64,000 nt of DNA, from positions 24,137-88,136 of the forward strand of contig JAFEAJ010000009.1 in NCBI GenBank assembly GCA_018266455.1. The letters are read 5' to 3'. A program made the translations under genes and the position numbers. The notes under the pieces were generated by a model that was given only the letters and a program-made list of their open reading frames with translations, was not told the DNA's origin and searched no databases. Source of the stretch: Bacteroidota bacterium. GTDB taxonomy: Bacteria > Bacteroidota > Bacteroidia > Chitinophagales > Chitinophagaceae. Of the stretch, positions 57,200 through 64,000 are shown piece after piece (the stretch's first letter is position 1; every line of letters starts with the position of its first letter).

Positions 57200-58549
57200 T
57201 TACTTGACAGGTGTAACCACAATCTTGTATTGCCCGGCAATAAAAGTTTGTATAGCATCAACCTGATTAAATTGAATATAACCCGGAAATGGGGGGCCTA
57301 AGCCACCGCCCGAAGTTTGAAGAGTATCTCCCGGGCATTGCATGCCAAAAATGGGAGATTTTACATAATTTTTTTGGTCTAGAGAATTGAAAATAATATT
57401 TATATTATTTAAAAGAGGGTTTACTGCAACATAGCTCGAATCCACAATATTTATGGTGCCGGCGCCAGCGTACACCAACGAAGGATTACAAGTGCCTCCA
57501 TTGGAGATTAGACCAATTGATATGTCTGAGTTCTGTATATTTTTCACAGCACCCTCGCCGTCAGCAAGCACCACATCAAAACTTCCCTTATCTTTTAAGG
57601 TCCATAAGCCTCCGCTCTGATTAACAGAATCTGCTTCAAAACTTAGTTCTACATGGTAGCCGCCATCGAAAATATAGATCCTCGAATAGAGAATGATTTT
57701 ATTCACATGTTGATATGGCTTTGTTGAGTAATCGATGAAATTCCCTTTGACCTCTGCAGCAATTAAAACAGGATTTTTATTTCCGGGCGGTGCAGTAGCC
57801 GGCGCTGTATAAATCACGTTGTCGATGCCATTTGTATATGGGCCGTTGGTGATGGTGCCATATTGGCTATTGCCATTCGTTACTCCATTTACGGACCAGG
57901 TAATTGTTGCGCCGTTGTCAGGCGTGACAAGAGGTTGTGCTGTGTTGTATGTTTGTTCAATGGGTATGCTTTGGCTAACCCGCAGGCTTATTTTTTGATT
58001 TACCTTCAATGACCCTTGATCCGGTTCAATTGAAGCTTCATCCATTTCAGTCCAATCGCTGAAATGCTGGATTGCTGCTGATATGATGTGATTAACAGTA
58101 TCATTCGAAGAACTATTCATTAAATTCCAGGTGCCGCTGCTGTCCTGAAAAGCAACTCCCATTAAGCCCGGCAAAGTTAATTTCAGTACTGAATCGTCAT
58201 AATGAAATTTCAAAGTTACAGGCTGGTTAAATTTTGTTCCATCTGGGCCGAGGCGGTATGCAAGCTGTATTCCGCCGGGGCAGTTATTGGTAATGGGCTG
58301 AATCGAAATGGTGTCGTCATTAGCTAAAGCGCCATTCGGGAAATCAATTTCCAGCTTCCCATCTGCGCTTGTTATACTGCCCCCGGTTTTGGGTATAAGC
58401 TTGCTCGTTTTGGTTCCGGTGGGTGCGCCAACGGGCGTTGGCTGTGGCTTATTGTTGTTGTTATTGTTCTGTGAGCCATCGCTTTTTTTGCAACCCTGGA
58501 TGGCCATCAGTACGGATAATGTAAAAATTGCCGACAGGAACTTTTTCAT
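57200..58549 (-). CDS. Lipoprotein with ZU5-like domain
   Basis: Exported lipoprotein of 449 residues: signal MKKFLSAIFTLSVLMAIQGC with Cys20, a poly-Asn/Pro linker (SQNNNNNNKPQPTP), and a domain beginning GGSITSADGKLEIDFPNGAL typical of ZU5-like beta-sandwich modules. A second region (about 175-310) resembles a bacterial Ig-like repeat (ITWSVNGVTNG). No enzymatic motif. Likely surface-exposed, as flexible-linker lipoproteins of this phylum often are. An 18-bp dyad element shared with the response-regulator promoter lies 45-62 bases upstream of its start, suggesting control by that regulator. Confidence 0.82.
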   Translation of the reverse strand: MKKFLSAIFTLSVLMAIQGCKKSDGSQNNNNNNKPQPTPVGAPTGTKTSKLIPKTGGSITSADGKLEIDFPNGALANDDTISIQPITNNCPGGIQLAYRLGPDGTKFNQPVTLKFHYDDSVLKLTLPGLMGVAFQDSSGTWNLMNSSSNDTVNHIISAAIQHFSDWTEMDEASIEPDQGSLKVNQKISLRVSQSIPIEQTYNTAQPLVTPDNGATITWSVNGVTNGNSQYGTITNGPYTNGIDNVIYTAPATAPPGNKNPVLIAAEVKGNFIDYSTKPYQHVNKIILYSRIYIFDGGYHVELSFEADSVNQSGGLWTLKDKGSFDVVLADGEGAVKNIQNSDISIGLISNGGTCNPSLVYAGAGTINIVDSSYVAVNPLLNNINIIFNSLDQKNYVKSPIFGMQCPGDTLQTSGGGLGPPFPGYIQFNQVDAIQTFIAGQYKIVVTPVK

Positions 58550-58593
58550 GATAAAAAATTTCTGATAAAGCTACATGCGGCAGCAAAACAAGT

Positions 58594-58611
58594 CAATATA
58601 ACAAAAGTTAT
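58594..58611. promoter_or_regulatory. Shared dyad element, copy 1 (upstream of ZU5 lipoprotein gene)
   Basis: CAATATAAC-AAAA-GTTAT: ATAAC-N4-GTTAT dyad with a CAAT flank, 45-62 bases upstream of the lipoprotein start. Identical at 16 of 18 positions to the element at 59314-59331. Confidence 0.6.
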
Positions 58612-58651
58612 TACCTGAAAGGAGAAGAAAATAAAGGGCACGGATTAAAAC

Positions 58652-59284
58652 CTATTTGTTCCCAAATGCTTTGTTTATGGCTTCCGTTCGGTTCTGCACA
58701 TGAAGCTTTTCATAAATGCGGTGGATGTGCTGTCGAACGGTGCCGGTGGTGATGTTCAGGCGGTCTGCAATTTCTTTATATAATAACCCCTTAGCAAGCC
58801 ATTGCAATATTTCATGTTCGCGAGAAGTAAGGTTTGCGCTTTCATTATCTGCTTCATTCATGTGCATCCTTTCGATTACTTTTCGCGCAATTTGCGTGCT
58901 CATTGGCGCACCGCCTTCATGCAGTTCAATCAGCGCCTCTGTTATTTTTGAAAGCGGGGTTTTTTTCAGCAGGTAGCCATTTGCTCCTGCTTCCAGCGCT
59001 TCAAAAACTTTTTCATCGTCTTCATAAATCGTGAACATAATGAATTGTGAATGCGGGCATTGCTTTTTTATTTTTTTGATGCATTCAATGCCGCTCATTC
59101 CGGGAAGGTTAATGTCCATGATCACGATATCAGCATCCCAGCCTGGCAAATGCTCTGCCGCCGATTCTGCATCGGTATAAGAAGCGAGCATTTCAAACCG
59201 CTCATCGAGGGTAAACAATCCAACCATGCCCTCCCGCACTTCTTTAAGGTCTTCAACTAAACAAATCCGAATGGGTTGCATCAT
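58652..59284 (-). CDS. Two-component response regulator, LuxR/NarL type
   Basis: A 210-residue regulator: receiver domain with phospho-acceptor D57 (DIVIMDINLPGMSGIE) and an N-terminal acidic pair in VEDLKE; C-terminal LuxR-type helix-turn-helix (LTSREHEILQWLAKGLLYKEIADRLNITTGTVRQHIHRIYEKL). It is downstream of, and on the same strand as, the large sensor kinase (187-base gap), its probable partner. A dyad element lies 30-47 bases upstream of its start, with a second copy before the ZU5 lipoprotein gene. The operator model is that this regulator controls both. Confidence 0.94.
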   Translation of the reverse strand: MMQPIRICLVEDLKEVREGMVGLFTLDERFEMLASYTDAESAAEHLPGWDADIVIMDINLPGMSGIECIKKIKKQCPHSQFIMFTIYEDDEKVFEALEAGANGYLLKKTPLSKITEALIELHEGGAPMSTQIARKVIERMHMNEADNESANLTSREHEILQWLAKGLLYKEIADRLNITTGTVRQHIHRIYEKLHVQNRTEAINKAFGNK

Positions 59285-59313
59285 GTAAATTTAAAATGGC
59301 TGCCATTGGGCAA

Positions 59314-59331
59314 CAATATAACTTAAGTTAT
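59314..59331. promoter_or_regulatory. Shared dyad element, copy 2 (upstream of response regulator)
   Basis: CAATATAAC-TTAA-GTTAT; with its next base it forms a 16-bp perfect palindrome TATAACTTAAGTTATA at 59317-59332. It lies 30-47 bases upstream of the response-regulator start and matches copy 1 at 16 of 18 positions. Confidence 0.65.
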
Positions 59332-59373
59332 AAGAAGCCGTCAAAAAATGATGATTGGAATAACCAACAGGCT

Positions 59374-59392
59374 TGATCTTTTCCAAAGATCA
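59374..59392. repeat. 8-bp inverted repeat between sensor kinase and response regulator
   Basis: TGATCTTT (59374-59381) and AAAGATCA (59385-59392) with a three-base TCC loop. It may be an mRNA hairpin that separates expression of the kinase and regulator genes; no T run follows on the minus strand, so it is a weak terminator at most. Confidence 0.5.
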
Positions 59393-59471
59393 TCCAGGAT
59401 TGCCGATTTATTATCAATTACCAGCTTTGGAAAAGTTGAACTGCTGTTACATGAAATTAGTGAAATCATTT

Positions 59472-62400
59472 TTAGGCATCTTCTAAAGACAAGGGGACAT
59501 TAAATTCAACAACAGTCCCTTTATTATTGTAAATTTTGAACATTCCTCCTATTGACTCTATCCGCTTGCGCATGTTTTTCAATCCGTTCCCTGAAGACTG
59601 GTTTGTTCCTCCTGCTGTTTCAATGCCTTTGCCGTTGTCGTGTATCATGACGAGAAGCCGCGAGCCATAACCAAATTTAATTTCTACTTTGCCGGCGTTG
59701 GCGTGTTTCACAATGTTGTGAAGGCTTTCTTTGATAACCAGGAAAACATTTCTCCTGATTTCCCCGCTCACAAAAACAGGAAGTATATTTTCGGGAAGTT
59801 TTATATCACAGGCGATATTGTGCTCTTCGCAATATTCTTTGGCATAAGAACGGATATAGGCCAGCAGGTCGTCGAGCGTGTCATTCTTTTCGTTCATGGC
59901 CCACACAATTTCATTCATTTTGTCAATAAGCTCGGCAGAAGAAGCCAGGATCTTGTCAATATCGTTTTTGGTAATATCGCTAAAAGTGTTGCGCCTCACT
60001 TTTTCGGACAGAAAACGGATGGAAGAAAGCCCGGCGCCAAGGTCGTCGTGCATGTCGGTGGCAATCCTTGTGCGTTCTTTTTCTATTGCCTGCTGTTTTT
60101 CAAAAGCCCTTTGCTGCTTTCGGATTTGTATTGCAAAATAGCGCCTGATCAATAGCCCTATTGCTACAATTATCGCAGCCGCAGCAATCAGCATAAAAAT
60201 ATCTGTTTGCCAGAAAGCCTTTCTTATTTCTATCGAAAGGGTTTTGGTATACGGGCTGATATTGCCTTTGGCATCTATAACCCGCAGGTAAAAATGATAA
60301 GTGCCTGGGGGAATTTTGCTGTAACGGGTGTGCTGAAGGGCCCCGTTTTTAATCCAATGGTCATCGTATCCTTCCAGCCTATATTCATAGCTACAGGAGG
60401 CAATGTGCTGAAAACCGATAGAGGAAAAATCAATGCTAAATGTATTCTGGTCATGTGTTAAGCTAACTGAATTTATTTCCTGGGGGTTGGGAACAAAATT
60501 TTTAAAGGAATCGTTTACGCTAAAACGTATCAATTGTGCCCTTGGCGGATAAATACTGTCTTTTATTTTTCCAGGTGCAAATACAACTAAACCATTATTT
60601 GTGCCTGCAACATACTTTCCTGGCTTCATCATGGCGAGGCTTCCCTGGTTAAAGCTATTTGAAGGCAGCCCGTCTTCTACAGTGAATAAGCGGGATTTCT
60701 TTTCTGCAGGGTTGTAGTAAAAAAGGCCTTTATCGGTTAACAACCAAAGTGCACCATTCTTTAATAGCACATTCCTGATATTTAAGGAAGGCAGTATGTT
60801 ATTAATGGCAGGTTTTTCTATAGTTAGGTTTTTTTTGTGGATTACATATAATCCCTGAGAGCTGCCCACATAAACATTTGAATCAGCTTCAACAAAACAA
60901 ATTTCACGGTCATGAAAATTTATCCTTTTTTTCAGCGCATACTCAATTGGGCTGCCTGTTGGGGACAAAATAAACAGGCTGTCTGCAATATCTTTTACAT
61001 AAACGTTATTTTCCTGGTCCTGGTAAATCATTTCAAAACCATTTACGGCATTGGAATTCAAAATGGAAAATGGCTGAATAAACGGGTTGCCATTATTTTT
61101 TTTTGTGATCCTGTATAGCCCGCCAAAAGTTGAAAACAAAAGTGAATGGTCATGGAGCATGATCATTTTGTTCAACCAATAGCTGCCAAAGAGAGCCGAT
61201 GAGATTTTGTCATAATCAACCTGGTCCATTACATTTAAAACCGGGTCGTAACGGAACAAGCCACGGTCGGTGAGCATCCATGCTTTTGATGGGTCATCAA
61301 AGAAGAGTTGGTATATAGCGCCCTGGAAAAGCTTGCCGTTCTTGTATTTTGGAATTAAGTAGTTTTTAATTTTCATTGCTGGATCCAACTGCCAAACCCC
61401 GGGAACATCCTGCAGCAGGCACCAGGTATTTTCGTTCGGATCTGGAAAAAGAGCGGCTACATTGTTTTGTTTTTTCCATTTATCCAATTCGTTTTTGGAT
61501 AGGTATTTTGAAAAGAACTTAGCTTCCACATTTGTGTAGCTAACGCCATTGCCATAGCTCCCGCACCAGATGTTCCCTGCTTTGTCGAAATACAATGAAA
61601 CAATATTATTGCTGCAAATACTCAGAGGGTCTAATAAGTAGTTATCGAAATGCGCTGAAAATTTTTTAGAAGACCTATCAAACGTGTACACGCCATACCC
61701 CCCTGTGCCAATCCACAATAGGCCATTGGGCGACATGGCAGCACATCTTGATTCAGGAACAAGGCCATTATTCATTTTGTTATAGAGATAATAATGTTGG
61801 TTGATAATGTTTAACTCGATAAGCCCTTTTGAAGTAGAAATCCACGCCGAAGTGTCCCCATTATAAAAAACATGGAAAACCTGCAAAGAAGGATATGCCT
61901 TATTTTTTTCCTGATTGAAAAAGTTTTCTTCTTTGATCAGTGAATCTTCCTGGAAAACATAATGAATAGTTCCAATGCTGAGGTAGCTCCAGAGGTGAAC
62001 AATCCGGTTTGCTTGGTCATAATACATTGAGCCATCTACGGCATCGGTAGTAAGAATGAGTTTAAATTTTTTAGAACGGACGTTAAAAATTTTAATGGCC
62101 TTTTCTTTGGTATCGATAAACCATAAATCAGCTTGCCCGGAGAAACCAAGCGGCACACAATAAGAGCTTTCCTCCTTCCCATTGCGCATGGCAATTCCAA
62201 AGTGAGTAAAACTGTTGTCAGCCCGGTTAAAAAAATCGATCCCCGCATTAGTGCCTACCCATACATGGCAATCTGAATCTTCCAAAATGCGTGTTATAAA
62301 ATTCCCTGAAATACTTTTTTTATCCTGGCCGTCGTGCTGAAAATTTAGGGCTCTTGTTCCATCATATAAAGTGATGCCGTTGCGTGTCCCTAACCACATA

Positions 62401-62567
62401 TACCCGAGATGGTCCTGCAAAAAATGGTAAACAATATCATCAGCCAGACCGTTTTCGGCACTCAGGTGTTTAAAATTATAATAGGGATTGAATTGTTGAG
62501 CTGTAACCGGATTTGGAATATCCAGCAAGCAACAGAAAAAAAAAGTATAAAAAAGGCGAAACCGCAT
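59472..62567 (-). CDS. Sensor histidine kinase with beta-propeller (Reg_prop/Y_Y_Y) sensor
   Basis: A 1031-residue membrane sensor. Signal peptide first (MRFRLFYTFFFCCLL...TAQ), then about 700 residues of Reg_prop-type beta-propeller repeats with recurring LWIGT-like strands (MWLGTRNGITLYDG, LWIGTGGYGVYTFDR, IWCGSYGNGVSYTN). The Y_Y_Y domain (YEYRLEGYDDHWI) precedes one transmembrane helix (IFMLIAAAAIIVAIGLLI). Cytosolic HisKA_3 dimerisation domain contains the histidine in TDMHDDLGAGLSSIRF; the ATPase domain ends the protein (NGLKNMRKRIESIGG). Unlike hybrid HTCS sensors it lacks its own DNA-binding domain and should phosphorylate the adjacent LuxR-type regulator. Start 62567 fits the signal peptide. 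Confidence 0.95.
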   Translation of the reverse strand: MRFRLFYTFFFCCLLDIPNPVTAQQFNPYYNFKHLSAENGLADDIVYHFLQDHLGYMWLGTRNGITLYDGTRALNFQHDGQDKKSISGNFITRILEDSDCHVWVGTNAGIDFFNRADNSFTHFGIAMRNGKEESSYCVPLGFSGQADLWFIDTKEKAIKIFNVRSKKFKLILTTDAVDGSMYYDQANRIVHLWSYLSIGTIHYVFQEDSLIKEENFFNQEKNKAYPSLQVFHVFYNGDTSAWISTSKGLIELNIINQHYYLYNKMNNGLVPESRCAAMSPNGLLWIGTGGYGVYTFDRSSKKFSAHFDNYLLDPLSICSNNIVSLYFDKAGNIWCGSYGNGVSYTNVEAKFFSKYLSKNELDKWKKQNNVAALFPDPNENTWCLLQDVPGVWQLDPAMKIKNYLIPKYKNGKLFQGAIYQLFFDDPSKAWMLTDRGLFRYDPVLNVMDQVDYDKISSALFGSYWLNKMIMLHDHSLLFSTFGGLYRITKKNNGNPFIQPFSILNSNAVNGFEMIYQDQENNVYVKDIADSLFILSPTGSPIEYALKKRINFHDREICFVEADSNVYVGSSQGLYVIHKKNLTIEKPAINNILPSLNIRNVLLKNGALWLLTDKGLFYYNPAEKKSRLFTVEDGLPSNSFNQGSLAMMKPGKYVAGTNNGLVVFAPGKIKDSIYPPRAQLIRFSVNDSFKNFVPNPQEINSVSLTHDQNTFSIDFSSIGFQHIASCSYEYRLEGYDDHWIKNGALQHTRYSKIPPGTYHFYLRVIDAKGNISPYTKTLSIEIRKAFWQTDIFMLIAAAAIIVAIGLLIRRYFAIQIRKQQRAFEKQQAIEKERTRIATDMHDDLGAGLSSIRFLSEKVRRNTFSDITKNDIDKILASSAELIDKMNEIVWAMNEKNDTLDDLLAYIRSYAKEYCEEHNIACDIKLPENILPVFVSGEIRRNVFLVIKESLHNIVKHANAGKVEIKFGYGSRLLVMIHDNGKGIETAGGTNQSSGNGLKNMRKRIESIGGMFKIYNNKGTVVEFNVPLSLEDA

Positions 62568-62570
62568 AAC

Positions 62571-62602
62571 GGCAATTTGCTTAATAAATGTAAGCAATTG
62601 CC
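62571..62602. promoter_or_regulatory. Strong hairpin just before the sensor-kinase start codon
   Basis: GGCAATTTGCTTA (62571-62583) pairs with TAAGCAATTGCC (62591-62602) over a 7-base loop: a 12-bp stem with one bulged T. It lies three bases before the kinase ATG and 18 bases from the end of the L,D-transpeptidase gene. On the mRNA it would cover the translation initiation region. Confidence 0.6.
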
Positions 62603-62620
62603 ACTTGCAATGAAAAATTA

Positions 62621-63262
62621 TCAATTAAATACCCATAATAAAATTGGCTGCCTGTTGTTGTCAATAATTTGCCGAAGCTGTTTCATAAATCCTGGCGATA
62701 CCATAGGGCAACCGCGGCTATTGCAAATCGGATAAGGATAAGTTTCATTTTCTGGAACGCAATCGTAAGCGTGCAGAACGATATTTCTTTTGAACGCATT
62801 GTTGTTGGTGCTATCAAGCCCATACAATTTATAGGTGATGCCGAACCTGCCATTATATTTTTTGCCGATTTTATATTTTCCTAAAGAGCTGTAACCGCTT
62901 TCGCAGGCATTCGAAAATTTTGCATCGAGGCTAAAACCAGAATTCCCTGAGCCATGCGCAACGAGAGCAGTTTTGATAATTGAATGTTTGTCCAGGTCGA
63001 AAACAAAAAACCGGTATTTTCCAGAAGGCATGCTCATATCGAGCAGGAAAGCAATTTTCTGATTATATTTTTTTTTAGCTGCAAATGCTCTCAATAGCAA
63101 CGCTTTCTCATTAACCTTCGAAATTTCCGGATCATTAATGCCCGTAATAAATGCCTTCCGTTCTTTTCTGTAAAACCCTTCATAATAATAGCCGCCGGCG
63201 AAGACAAATGCAACGAAGATTATTATAAGCAGGGATAATAAAAAGAAGCGAAGCCATTTCAT
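62621..63262 (-). CDS. Murein L,D-transpeptidase catalytic-domain protein
   Basis: Membrane-anchored protein of 213 residues with an N-terminal helix (WLRFFLLSLLIIIFVAFVFAGG) and a YkuD_2-type catalytic domain. Active-site residues visible: H164 in IVLHAY and C185 in NSRGCPMVS. Members form 3-3 crosslinks or attach proteins to peptidoglycan. ATG 63260-63262 gives a good membrane-anchor start; a GTG-type upstream extension is less likely. It stands between dxs and the sensor kinase on the same strand, 53 bases before the kinase gene. Confidence 0.85.
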   Translation of the reverse strand: MKWLRFFLLSLLIIIFVAFVFAGGYYYEGFYRKERKAFITGINDPEISKVNEKALLLRAFAAKKKYNQKIAFLLDMSMPSGKYRFFVFDLDKHSIIKTALVAHGSGNSGFSLDAKFSNACESGYSSLGKYKIGKKYNGRFGITYKLYGLDSTNNNAFKRNIVLHAYDCVPENETYPYPICNSRGCPMVSPGFMKQLRQIIDNNRQPILLWVFN

Positions 63263-63389
63263 CGTTTTAGGAATCAGTGCGCCTATAACGACACGCAATA
63301 ATTCTCATTCCATAAAAAAATAGCAAAGAGGATGTTAAAGAAAATTGAAATTGGAAAAGCAGGAGGGCTTTTGTTCGATAGTCAAAGTT

Positions 63390-64000
63390 TTATTGGTGCA
63401 ATGATGCTTTAATGCCTTCTGTCATCATTTTCCTGATAACATCTGCAATGGCTTTCGCATCATAATGGCATTCCTGGTGAAGTTCTTTTAAAGTGCCATG
63501 CTCCACAATGGCGTCAGGGATGCCCAGCATGCTTACTTCAGCATTGTAGTTATGTTTTGCCATGAATTCAAGAACTGCGCTCCCGAAGCCTCCAACAACA
63601 GTTCCATCTTCTACTGTAATTATTTTTTTGAATTTGCCGAATGCTTCATGCAGTAATATTTCATCCAATGGCTTTGCGAAGCGCATATCGTAATGTGCAA
63701 TATTCAACCCCTCTGTTTTTAGTTCGCGGATGGCAGCAGCGGCAAAATTCCCGGGATGGCCCAATGAAAGGATTGCCAAATCATTTCCCTCTTTTAATTT
63801 TCTTCCTGTGCCGATTTTTATTTCCTTCATTTCTGTTTTCCATTCGGGCATAACGCCTTCGCCACGGGGGTAACGGATCGCAAAAGGGCTTGTTGTTGAA
63901 TCGAGTTGCGCGGTGTACATCATGTTGCGCAATTCGCTTTCGTTCATGGGTGCGCTCACGATCATGTTCGGCACACAGCGCATGTAGGCAATATCGTAAC
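63390..64000 (-). CDS. dxs: 1-Deoxy-D-xylulose-5-phosphate synthase, C-terminal part
   Basis: The 3' end of dxs; the 5' part lies beyond the right edge. About 203 residues are visible. The transketolase C-terminal domain wording is that of DXS: APMNESELRNMMYTAQ, FAIRYPRGEG, IAHYDMRFAKPLDE, VEDGTVVGGFGSAVLEF and GIPDAIVEHGTLKELHQEC. DXS makes DXP from pyruvate and glyceraldehyde-3-phosphate for isoprenoids. It is not the missing transketolase beta subunit of the gene at 45965-46801. Confidence 0.93.
   Translation of the reverse strand, partial: YDIAYMRCVPNMIVSAPMNESELRNMMYTAQLDSTTSPFAIRYPRGEGVMPEWKTEMKEIKIGTGRKLKEGNDLAILSLGHPGNFAAAAIRELKTEGLNIAHYDMRFAKPLDEILLHEAFGKFKKIITVEDGTVVGGFGSAVLEFMAKHNYNAEVSMLGIPDAIVEHGTLKELHQECHYDAKAIADVIRKMMTEGIKASLHQ

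Noticed and set aside
45965..64000. Genes at 45965 and 63390 as the two halves of one transketolase
   Set aside because: The second gene has DXS-specific wording (for example VEDGTVVGGFGSAV and GIPDAIVEHGTLKELH), and the two lie 17 kb apart.

Overview
The window looks like chromosomal DNA of a member of the Bacteroidota, most plausibly the family Chitinophagaceae. This rests on several sequence signs: moderate GC; few Shine-Dalgarno sequences; several start regions preceded by the Bacteroidota -7 box TANNTTTG (one with a well spaced -33 TTTG); a split-type transketolase alpha subunit; a DksA-like protein with a degenerate zinc finger; a DUF3078 outer-membrane protein; and a large two-component sensor with Reg_prop/Y_Y_Y domains. 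The species is not identifiable from the sequence alone. No rRNA, tRNA, CRISPR array, insertion sequence or phage gene was seen.

Layout. 1-4.4 kb: the end of an outer-membrane beta-barrel gene, an AlkB-type membrane hydroxylase, and a DUF1800/DUF1501 pair closed by a strong terminator. 4.6-10.3 kb: a complete tripartite RND efflux operon (adaptor, pump, outer-membrane factor). 10.5-15.3 kb: a small protein, gyrB, an AraC-type regulator with a cysteine cluster, and a lipoprotein serpin. 15.5-19.1 kb: a periplasmic electron-transfer locus, with a cytochrome c'-like lipoprotein divergent from a translationally coupled di-heme oxidoreductase, Rieske protein and porin. 19.1-34.5 kb: a heme locus. 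hemA-C-D-E-(M1 peptidase)-F-B-N-(TMEM175-like)-L run on the minus strand, trailed by a second TMEM175-like gene, a Crp-type regulator and a pirin. hemH and hemJ diverge on the plus strand. Together these encode every step from glutamyl-tRNA to protoheme, with both the oxygen-dependent (HemF) and oxygen-independent (HemN) coproporphyrinogen oxidases.

35-53 kb is mostly housekeeping: ileS, a DksA-like gene, a DMT transporter, an SdpR/SdpI-like pair with a perfect palindrome at its start, an MsbA-like ABC exporter, rbfA, a LolC/E-like permease, a nitrilase, half a transketolase, a WecA/MraY-like transferase, frr, PPK2, mscL, a DUF3078 protein, scpA and a second pirin.

53-64 kb is the least understood part. 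It holds three adjacent secreted proteins of unknown function, a ZU5-like lipoprotein, a LuxR-type response regulator with its beta-propeller sensor kinase, an L,D-transpeptidase-like enzyme and the 3' part of dxs. An 18-bp element (16 of 18 bases identical, dyad-symmetric) lies upstream of both the response-regulator gene and the neighbouring lipoprotein gene. This suggests a local regulon. A strong hairpin sits four bases before the sensor-kinase start codon. These are the best candidates for something undescribed.
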